Shown here: positions 1-11,200 of the stretch, piece by piece
Position numbering within the stretch: the first letter of the stretch is position 1
Layout: each line of letters opens with the position of its first letter
Assembly (NCBI GenBank): GCA_017506865.1
Contig: JAFCMP010000145.1
Coordinates: forward strand, 102,970-166,969
Length of the DNA stretch: 64,000 bases
Origin: Tribonema minus
Lineage: Eukaryota > Sar > Xanthophyceae > Tribonematales > Tribonemataceae
Reading direction: 5' to 3'
The notes under the pieces: generated by a model
The model's database searches: none
Seen by the model: the letters and a program-made list of their open reading frames with translations, nothing else
Told to the model about the DNA's origin: nothing
Program-made: the position numbers and the translations under genes

Positions 1-1439
1 AGAGGCACGTGCTGCACAGAACGGCGGCGGCGCAATGTATGCTTTTATGTCCATTACGAACTGTATGTATCTATCATTGCGCTAGACAGAGCGGCGGCAG
101 CGCATGTATTTTAATGTATATTTCGTTGCCTTAACTGCAGGATGCGCTGCAGTTCTTAGACGGTTTCCTCTGAACCGGTGGCAATGGGACGATGGATCCT
201 TGGTAGAGGCAGCAGTATGAGAGGTGCATGGGTAGAAAAGTTGCGACAACTGTTACGGTGTGTAGTTTCCTTGACGATCCACCCCAGATATGCTTTCATT
301 ATATTTTTTTCACAGGACCCCTGACCCTGACTCTACTTCGAAATAGCGCCCCATGCGTGTTGAACCATTGTCATGAGCGTGCACAGAGCAGTAGACTATG
401 GCTGACCTCTACGATGTCAGTCGCAAACCCAGACACGCAAGAACCCCTTCTGGCTCTTGCTTACCACCTCCCCCCCCCTGACCTCCTTTCCAGTCTTTGT
501 TGCCAGTTTTACCCCCTGTTTTCACCGTGTGATCCACGCTAACCAGTTGACTTTATTGATGAACAAGTTCACTTTATCTTATGTGCGTCCGACAGGTGTG
601 GTGATCCGAGAGCACTCACCAACCCTAACCCTGGCCCTAGGCTTACGTGCGCTGACGCTTCCCACGTGTGCCTGCAGTGACCCAAATTAGGGCTAGGGTA
701 GGTTAGCTAACCTAAACCTAACCCTACACTTGACATAGCAACGCTCAGCTGAAGATCATGCAGCGCTCAGCGGCACAGTCAACGCCACTGCAGATACCGC
801 ATCTCCAGTCAGCAGCACATAGATGCTGGCAAGACTGACGCAAAAGCACCATGAGTCGCGAGTTGAAGTGCCATCGGCGACTCAACTGGTTTACTAACCC
901 TAACCCAACCTAACCTAATCCCAACCTCTACCCTGACCCCACCTCCGCCTCGGTCTGTGCTCGCATCAATTACTTGATCTACATTCGTACCACCACCACC
1001 ATCATCGTACTACCTCAAGACCCGCGTCGGTTTCGTCTAAACCTACCCCCAAGCAAGCAAAGCGCTCGGTGTCGGAGAGGGGTTAGGGTTAGTTTTAGGT
1101 TAGGGTGAGCCGGGCCAGGCCTGCTGCACAAATTCTGATTGAGGCATACACCGACGGGTTCTACTGAGATGCCGCACCAGCTGAAAGTATGAGCGAGAGC
1201 TGTTCCTAACCCTAACCCTAACCCTAATCCTATTCCTTTAGTTAAACGCTAAGAGAATGTGTGGTTATAATACCAACATTGTGCCTGTGGGTGCCTGAGT
1301 CGAGACCATCATGCAAGATCCTGCTTCTGGTAGGAGTAGTATTGATGGAGGCTCAAGAAGCATCAGTGTATGATGTACTGTAGGTATGCAAGAAACATTG
1401 CGTAAAGGGCCGCACAGTGTCTTGGCAGCAAATGTGTAG
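1..1439. other. Repeat-rich stretch without a supported gene
   Basis: No ORF here looks coding. The stretch holds many CCCTAA and TTAGGG words, singly and in short runs (for example 1205-1230), with unique sequence between. It could be the downstream intron or 3' flank of the ankyrin gene, or a subtelomere-like repeat patch. Confidence 0.5.
1205..1230. repeat. Interstitial telomere-type repeat (CCCTAA)
   Basis: Four consecutive CCTAAC-phase units of the vertebrate-type TTAGGG repeat, followed by a degenerate unit. Confidence 0.8.
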
Positions 1440-2110
1440 GGTCACCAATAAGGCTAGGGTCAGGCCTGAGCTGTGCACCTGTGCAATGTTGGGATGGCGC
1501 GTCACACGGGACATAGCGCCTGCAATGATACCATCATGTGAGGTCCTACTTCTGATGGAAGTAATCATGGTGAAGGTAGCTTTTGAGGTAGGGTCTCAAA
1601 TAGAGCTAGGGCTAGGCCTGAGCTGCGCATCTGTTGAGGGTTAGGGTTACCCTAACCCTAACCCTAAGCTAGAATGGCGCGTCAAACAGGCCATATAGCT
1701 CCTGCGATAGAGTCATTACGCGGGCCGTACTTCTGGTGGGAAGAGTGATGGTGAATCTAAGGTTTGGGGCCGGGTCGCAAATGGGGTTAAGGGTTGGTTG
1801 GGAGCAGCAATGGTGAAGCTAGGGTTCCAGGTGGGGTTTGATGATAAGGTCAAGATGTAGGCCCGAGCACTGCACCTGTGAGGTGGCAGGCCGCAGCACG
1901 TGCACCTCTCTCAGATGCGGATGGTCGCTGTGTAGACTTCTGCAAAGCTCGGCCCTCACAGTGCCCGCAGTACAGTCATCCCGTGGGGTCTCGTTTCTGG
2001 TGATAGTAGTCATGGTGAAGGTAGGGTTTCAGATAGAGCAGGGCTAGGCCTGAGCACTGCACCTGTGAGGCACCAGGCTGCAGCACGCCAGGTGGGCCAG
2101 AGTGCCTGCA
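1440..2110 (-). repeat. Exon-end echoes downstream of ankyrin exon 10
   Basis: Diverged copies of the end of exon 10 plus its donor (CTCACAG followed by GTGCAGTGCTC on the minus strand) recur near 2046-2100, 1858-1925, 1612-1632 and 1450-1490. They are spaced by TTAGGG-like and GAAACCCTACC-like intron sequence. All lie on the downstream (donor) side of exon 10. Confidence 0.5.
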
Positions 2111-2240
2111 ATACAGTCATCCTGTGCGGTCGTGCTTGTGGTTGAAAGATTATGAAATGGTACACTTTAGGGTGTTTTTTATTATTTAGGGTCTGAGGTA
2201 GGGTTTCAAAAACAGCTAGGGTTGGGCCTGAGCACTGCAC

Positions 2241-5200
2241 CTGTGAGGCGCCAGGCTGCAGCACGCCAGGCGGGCCATCTGCTTCCGGTGCGTCTCCCTG
2301 CAAGGCCGGATTGTGCAATGTGCAGCGCACACAGTCAGTAAGATCACCATGACAACCATCACGCACTTGCAAGAGTGAACTGCACGCAGGGCGAGCTCAG
2401 CACACGGGCCTGCTTGCTGCCACATTTGGCTTTAATAAACATGGCTGCCGCTCATGGAGGTATGTATGCAGATAGCAGCTTTGATACCCAACCCCTTGCA
2501 TTCAAGGTGAAGCAGATTCTCAATCCCATCTCCCCTTGTAGTGCTGCACTCAGCAGCGCCAGTCGACAACAGGGCCCGAGCCCAGCTCTGATGGTCGATT
2601 GCACGAGCCATCCCAAGTGATGATGCTCAGCAATTGCCGCCGTTGGTTGTAGTCAACATGGTGCGGGCAGTGGAAGAAAGCCACGTCTCCCGCCGGTCGC
2701 TGTCGAAAACGATCAACAACCTCAAAGAGGTAACCGGTGGCGCCAAGGCTGGATGTTCAACAGCAAACACAATCTTGGCAGCCCCCCTTGCAGTGCAGCT
2801 AGGGGCCATGCCAGGCCCCAACACTGCCGCGACGCATCACAAGAGAGAGTGCAAGACGCGCTCAACAAACTGACATCGTCATCGTCTGCGGTGTCAAACA
2901 TGGCATAGCCTGGTGGTGATGCTCAACAGACTGACCTCATCATCATCATTGTCTGCCGTGTCGAACATGGCCACGTTCCCCAGTGACGGCATGGACGCAT
3001 GGCGCAGCGCAGGAACGTTCCGCGCAGCGGCGGCGGCGGCGGCAGCAGCTAGAGCACTGCCTTGCGCCTCTGCTGGGGTACTGTCAAGCACCTGCGCGCA
3101 TCGGTTTCAGCGGGACAAGGGGGTTTTCAGCGTGTAGCTAGCCCAAATAAGCAGGTACATGCAACCACGGCGTTAACCCACGCAGCGGCGGCAGCGGCGG
3201 CGGCGGCAGCGGCTAGAGCGCTGCCCTGCGCCTCTGCTGGGGCGCTGTCAAGCACCTGTGGATTGATTAAAGTGCAACAAGGCATTTCTGTGAGGGTTAG
3301 GGGTAGGGTTAGGGTTAGGGCTAGCAAGCGCGCAGGCACAGCTAATCAGACGAGCCGAAGAGGCGACGTCTGCACTTCATGTGTGAGGCACTGTCAAGCA
3401 CCTGCGCAGCAATATCATAGCAATAAGGAATTCTTTTCAGTGGTGCGGCGGGGCGTGCAGCAGAGCCTACCCTTGAGGTTGGTGCACTGTCCAGCACCTG
3501 TGCACATCACATAGAGGATATTGCACAATTACTTCAACACTTGAGGAAGATGCCACTGCAGGTACTTCCAGGCGAGTACTTGCAGCTTCTTGGCAAACGA
3601 TACTTCAAGTATTCCATAGGCCTCTGATGTGTTCTAACGCGATCATGATCTCACTGTTTTCACCACTAAAAATCTGGATTGATGGGCCTGTGCAGACCAA
3701 CAGTCGCTTTGTGGTGCAGAATCTTATACTTGTGGTACATAATCTTATACCCGAAGTACTTGAAATGAATACAGTGGTGCCATCATTTCCACTCGAAGAC
3801 GAAAGTACATACGACACTTTCAGACTGTCATACGACATGTAGATTCCTTACAGCTAGATGCCAATCATCTGGGCTTTTTCGCGCCCTGAGCGAGAATTAA
3901 TAAAAAGTACATACAGTAGTGTATTCCCAGCGTACAGTTTTTACTCACCTCTTTAAAGTACCGAATGACGGGTACTTCAAAGTATGTGCGGACCGCCCTT
4001 AAACGCCACTATCCATACATACAATATTGCTACATTTTGCACTTGGAGTAGTTGATGTGGATTACTGTTAAACCAGTGTATGTACAATGTTCACTCACCT
4101 CTTCAAAGTACCTAATGACAGGTATGTGCGGACCGCCTTTAAACGCCAGCGTCACCGCCGTGTCGCCCGACGCATCGGGCATCTTCAAAACGGTCGCCAT
4201 GGCGGTGGACGCCATCTCAACTTCAACTTTGGAGGCAGCGCGGCTCAGCAGCACGCGGCACGTGCTCAGGTGCCCACCCTGCACAATAAGAGCAGCGGGT
4301 AATTAATGAATGAGGGGATGGAGGTGGTATGTGTTTCTATTTTTGTTGATCAATGGTTCAAAAGAGCTGAGGCGCATGGGGGTTCGCTGTGGCAGTGACG
4401 CGCCAGCTCAGCCTCTATTTCAACTTTGGAGGCAGCGCGGCTCAGCAGCACGCGGCAGGTGCTCAGGTGCCCCCCCTGCGCAGCAAGCAGAGCAAACGTT
4501 CGGCATCAAGGGGATGGAGATGGTTTCACTTTTACTTTTGTTGTTCGCGATGGTTTGCAAGAGATGATAGGCATGGGCGTTTCGCTGGGGCAGTGAGGAC
4601 GGCGGCACAGCTTCAACTTCAACTTTGGGTGCAGCGGGGCTCAGCAGCACGCAGCTCAGGCCCTAACCCTATCCCTAACCCTAAGCAAGGCGCTGTGGCC
4701 ATTTGGCATCAAGGTGATGGAGGTGGTTTCATTATTAATCTTATTTGTCAGAACGGTTTCAAAGAGATGAGAGGCATGGGGTTTCGCTGTGGCAGTGGAC
4801 GCCAACCTAGCTTCAACTTCAACTTTGGAGGCAGCGCAGCTCAGCAGCACGCGGCACTTGCTCAGGTGCCCCCCCTGCGCAGCGAACGCATGAGTGATTG
4901 AATGAATCATCGACAGAGATGGGGAGCACAGTCCGCCAAGACTCTGACCCTAACCCTAACCCTAACTCCTGCTGCATCACAGGGCCCCCATGATAGGTGC
5001 AGCCTGTGTCCTGTGCACGAGCTTGCAGCTTCGATTCATCATGTTCTCAGGTGCCTCCCCTGCGCAGCAACTGCAGCGGGTGATTGAGTGGAGAGACTGA
5101 GACATGATGTCTGGGCGCCTCAAAACGAGAAGGCGCACTGATTGGGTTCGAGGGACAAGAGATGACCCTGCTAGACAACAGGGCAGCCGCAAGTACTCGG

Positions 5201-8200
5201 TGTGTGCTGACAGCAAAAGACATGACAAGCTTTGGGATTGTGCCGTTGCGATTGCGCCTTTGTGGCACAGTGCAGAAGCTTCCACTGAGTATGCGCTTGC
5301 CGACTCCATGTGCACATAGTTTGCGGGAGTATGTAGGTACACAGGCACATACTCCCAATACCTCTGACCACAAATGGACTACTGGAAGGAGAGCGGCTGC
5401 TTGCATGCTTGCAACGGTTTGGCCAGCAAACATCACGTATTGCGCATGACCAGCTGAAACGCCAAGAGCTACCGCACTCATGCGCAAGAACAGTAGCACG
5501 TCACTTCACCTGTGCAGCTGCGTGACGCGGCGTCGTGCCCTTTCCGTCTAACCCTAACCCTAATCCTAATAAGCTAGTCCAACCTCGAGGTTAGGTTATG
5601 AACCCTTACCCTAGCCCTGATACTCACCCTAACCCTACCCGACATATGCCACTTGAGTGCACCTGTGCTGCTACGTGAAGCGGCGTGGTGCCCTAAACCT
5701 AATCGCAACCCTAACCTGACCCTCTCACCCATATCCTAAACTGCTCGAGGCATGCCACTTGACAGTGCACCTGTGCAGCTGCATGAAGCGACGTCTTGCC
5801 CTGACCCTAATCCCAACCCTTGCCTAACCCTGATTCTCACCCTAAGCCAAGCCCCAACCCTGACCCTATCCCTTATCCGCACCCGACGCATGCCAATTGT
5901 GCGCACCTGTGCAACAGCGTAGAGCGGTGCCTTGCCCAGAATTCGAGTTGAGATTTATGAGGGTTGAAACCCTAACTATAACCCCAACCCTTACCCTAAA
6001 CCTAACCCTTCCCCTAAATCCAACCCTCTCAAATTCACCTGTGCAGCGGCGTGTTGCCCAGAGTGAGGGTTGAAATATATTAGGGCTGCAACCCTAACCT
6101 TCACGCAACCCTGACCATAAAGCTAACGCTAGCCTTAAGCCCAACCTCTCGAGTTCACCTGTGCAGCTGCATGAAGCGGCATCTGGCCCTGGGCGTCCGC
6201 CATCTGCTCGTCGCTGTCGGTATCGAGGAGCACTGCCACGACCTTGTCCGACGCATGCCACTATACATACAGCGCACCTGTGCAGCGGCGTGGAGCGGCG
6301 TCTTACAGCCCTACCCCTCACCCAAAGTCTAAACCTAAACTGCACGAAGCATGCCACTTTTGAAACCTGTGCAGCGGCGTGGAGCGGCGTTTGCCCTAAC
6401 CTTAAAAGTAGTTCATGCCCCTAGCCCCTAATCCTGCCCCTAATCCTCAACCCTAATCCTAAACCCAAACCTCTCAAATTCACCTGTGCAGCGGCGTGGA
6501 GCGGCGTTTGGCCCAGGGTGTCCGCCGCCTGCTCGTCGCTGTTGGCCTCGAGGAGCACTGCCACGACCTTGTCGCTGCCGAGCGCTGCCGCGGTGTGCAG
6601 CGCCGTCAGCCCCTCAGCGCTGCGCGCATCGCGCTTGATGCCGTTCGCCAGCAGCACCTGCACAGCACAACACACAGTCAGCGTCGAATGTGTGAGCAGT
6701 GGGTTAAAGTTAGGGTTAGGGTTAGGTTGGGGTTAGGATTAGTATTTAGAGTTAGAGTTAGGGTTAGGTCAAGGTTAGGGCTAGGTTGGGGTTAGGGTTC
6801 GGCGCTCCGCGCGTCGCGCTTGATGCCGTTCGCCAGCAGCACCTGTGCAGCGCAACACATAGTCAGCGTCGAATGTGTGCGCAGCGGGTTAGGGTCAGGT
6901 GAGGTTGGGGTCAGGGTTAGCATTTAGATTAGGGTTAGTTAGGGTTAGGTGGGGTTAGGGTTAGGTTGGGGTTAGGGTTCGGCGCTGCGCGCGTCGCGCT
7001 TGAAGCCGTTCGCCAGCAGCACCTGCGCACGCCGATTTTAGCCAGAGCATAACACATAGTTAGAGCCGAGTCGCGCTTGATGCCGTTAGCCAGCAGCACC
7101 TGCGCGCCAATTTGTGCCGGAGCACAACACATAGTTGGGTTAGGTGAAGCCGTCGCCCTGATGCCGTTCGCCGTCAGCATCTGCCCGCCAGTTGCATGGA
7201 ACTCGTCATATCACAAGCATTAAGGGTTTTAACTTGAAAGCATTCGCCTTCATGCCGTTTGCCAGCAGCGCCCGTGCGCCAGGTGCATGGAGCGTCGTTG
7301 AATTGAAATGTGTGAGCAATGAGTTCTCAGGGCCATCACCTATTCCTATCACTTACCCTAACTCTAACCCTTCTTGTGAGCACATCGACAGTAGATGGAA
7401 GCAAACGCCTGTCGCATGTTGAAACACTTCCAGGCGCCACGTTAACCCTAACCTTAACCTAATCCATGAAACATGTCGATGATTATAAGCATGCACACAT
7501 GAATGCTCAGAACAGTGTGTCTGCGGTAACAAGCTGCTGGGCATACAGTAAGCACAGTGGCTGTTGTCACTTCAGTTGTCCGCGTAAAGAGCATGCTGCA
7601 CAAGGGACAAAGGCCGACCTCCGAATTCGTGAGGCAGGGTGGTGAGGCGCCAGGCCTCTTAAGAATCACAATTTGTGAGCCTGCGCTGCATTGCGCAGGC
7701 ACCTTGAAGTTAGGGGTAGGGTTAGGGTTAGGTCACACCTGGCCTCACAGTGCTGCTGCGTCACGGGCGTGGGGGTTGGACTAGGACTCGGGTCCTCTTT
7801 CTGAGTAAAAGCGAGTACTCGATCTTCTCTTGAGGTGGCAGTCGTGCGGCCAGGATGTACAAAGGGCGGCTGCGCGCGGGATTCTCCATGTTCAAAGTCA
7901 GTCAGAATGCGCTCCAGAGGCCGTACCCAAGTGCACGTGTCTTGTTGAGGTGGCCATCACACGGCGAAGGTGCGTATACTCCGAAGTGATGCTTTGCACA
8001 CATTGCGTCTGCGCGGGTGTGTAACGCATTTGAAGATGTGTGCGTGCTTGTGTGTGTTGTGTGCGTCTGTGTCTCTGTGTGTGTTTGTGTAACTTATGGT
8101 AGGTTCAAGTTGAAGTGCCGTACCGCTTACCTTTGCCAGGTCCCCATGGTTGCCAGTGGCAGCAACGTGCAGCAGCGTGTGCCGCTCCTTACCAGCCGTC

Positions 8201-11200
8201 AGCGCGACAATGCTGGCACGATACGGCAGAGAGCAACACGCGTATGGCATCGGCTGACATTGAAGGCTGACACTGGCTTCAATGTACATATTAACAAGCA
8301 GGTGTGCATATGCATTGAACCAAACACCATACATCAGAAGCATATGATAAGCACGTATCACGTTATCCATGGTCAGCACTGAGGATGGCATGCCATCAGG
8401 ACTGATCACAGAAAGACTGGCAGAAGGCGAGCACGTATGGTATCGGCTGACATCAGCTCCAATGTCAGGTTACATGACAACAGCCAGGTGCATACATTGA
8501 ATCATATAGGTACTGTACTCGCAGTATATAATAATAGGCCCAACTCATGACCAGAGGGCAGCAGATGTACAGCATGAGCTGACATCAGCTCTGTTGTAGA
8601 AACAGACAGTGAATAGGCCAGCACACGGTGAGGTTGTGTCCTGTTCACTGACATGCCTGTTCATGCGGGTGTTGCATCCTGTTTCTCAACAATCACTTCT
8701 AGCAACACGTATAGGTATGCTAGCAGGGCGCACCACATCACACACAGAGTGCATTGCAGCAACACAAAACCTGTACAAGACAGAAGCTTGCGACAAGTCA
8801 CGACCGCAATGTGACAGCATGCACAGCTCACTCACGTTGAGGTTGAGTCCTGTTGAGCACTGACATAACTGTGCATGTTTACCTCCTAATTCTCAATTCC
8901 ATCATCACTTCTTCTGGCAACATGTGCACTAGCCGCGCGTCTTGTGTCTGCGTGGGTCTCTTGGGTGTCTATTTCTGGAACCGTGGTGAGCTATACACTC
9001 TCAGTAACAATGGGTGCCTACATTGACGCAAATACTGCTCAACAAAGCATATGGAAGCAGGTTCCATGTCATCCATAGCACCGTGGATGGCGTGGCATCA
9101 GGACTGATCACAAACAGAGTACTTCTAGAATGCATAACATATGCAGCTCTCTGATGTAGAGGGCGCGCACTACAATGGCATGGCAGTGCTCATCACTGGC
9201 TGCGCAAACAAATTAATATTCCATGGTGCACCGAAGGCATCCACTCCCTGCGAACTTCAACTCAATGAAGAGCTTCGCATTTCATTGCCACAGCGCTGCC
9301 GCAATAAACTCTGACCAAAATACATGCGATATTCACCTTGGTCTTGCAGAAATGCAGTACAGCAGGTAGGTAGTACGCGTTCTCTGTTGCCTCCACGGCG
9401 TATGTGACTAAAATACATGCGGTATTCACCTTGCAGATATGCAGTACAGAAGATAGTACGCATTCCCCTCTGCTGCCGCAGCAGATATGACCAAAATACA
9501 TGCAGTATTCACCTTGGTCTTGCAGAAATGCAGTACAGCAGGTAGTACGCGTTCCCCTTCGCTGCGGCAGCAAATATGGCATCCTTATCCATGACCCCCT
9601 CCCCAAAGCGCCCCCCCTTTTCCTGGAGATACGCCAGCACCTGAAAGTTGGCCAACGGGCGCAGACACAATGGTGGTAAGTCTCTGAACCTTGTCTACTG
9701 CAAGCACTATGAGCCGAATACCTGGCCGTAGAGTATGGATTACTAGTTTATTTTTTATTGTTTACTTACTAACCCTGCAGCCTTTCATGGCTCGCGATGC
9801 TCCAATAAGAATTAGGCTCAAGTGCCTACCAGAGTTGATGAGAGATCACTCTGTCCGGCTCGCTTTGGTCGAGGTAGATGCAACTTCGAATACAACTTCA
9901 AACACTTGTGCCTCCGCTGACACCGCTTGCACAACAGCCGTGTCAAGACAGCGGGCAAAAGACTAAGGTACATACGCCAAGATGTCTTGAACGCTACAGT
10001 ACACAACATATATATCGCTAAACGTTTGCTGTGGTCAGCCACCAACCTCAATGCAAAGTGTGCCGCAATGCTGAATCGAGCATCAATCATAGATCACACG
10101 CCTCATACTTGATAAACCCATATACTATGTAGAGCAGCAGCACAACGCTTGCATTGATTTCAACAATTTCGAGCGTTCCATGACAGTCAACACCTCCTTG
10201 TTGAGCAACAGCCTATGCTTCAGAGTACAAAAGGAATTCCCAGAAGCTGAAAAGATGACTTGAAGTTGACTTGCCTTGTACTTCTCAGTTGAGGCGTGTG
10301 GCTGCTCCTCTGGATCAATGGACTGCAGCACATAATCCAGTGCCGGCCTGCGGTTATGCAAAATATGAATACAGTATGAATTGAAGTTGACTTGCCTTGT
10401 ACTTCTCAGCTGAGGCGTGTGGCTGCTCCTCTGGATCAATGGACTGCAGCACATAGTCCAGTGCGGTCTTGCGCTTATGCCGGCCCTGGTTGGTGCACAT
10501 GACCTCAAAGTCGCCGCCAGATTCCTCCACGAACCAGCGCACAATCTGAGGTGCAAAAACAATGCAAGCGGCCGCTGTTAACTTCAGCTTAGTGTTCATG
10601 ATCTTGAAGTCGCCGCCAGACTCCTCGGCAAACCAGCGCAGTTGCCGCCACTTTGGGTTAGGGTTAGGGTTAGGGTTAACCCTAACCCTAATCCTCGACA
10701 CGCCAGCCATCTCAGATGTAGCGGAGGCGTGACTGTGCAGCTAGGCGGGGCGGGGGGGGAGTGTACGAGACAACGTGCCCCAGCTGTTGAGGCATAGCAT
10801 GATTTGAATCGATGCGCGCACGTGCGTGGCTCTCGTTTGTGCAGGCAGTGCCTTCCACGATGGCACATCGCAGGCGCAATATGTGCCAACAACACAGAAG
10901 AAGCAAATCCCTATGGGCGGACTGAAATGCAATGCTGTGGGCGCTAGGCGATACCACCATCAATTTTACGGGCGTCAAGTCAAGACTCGCCACTCAGAAA
11001 ATCATTCATATCATTCATGAATTCATTCACCTCAAGCTGGCCGTGCTCCGCGGCCCGACTAAAGGCATAATGGGGTCTTCTGAGGGCCCCGTCCAGCTCA
11101 CCAAGAAGAAATCATTGATGCATTCATAAATTCATGAATTCATTCACCTCAAGCTGGCCGTGCTCCGCGGCCCAGAAGGCGTTGTGGTTCTCTGACAGCC

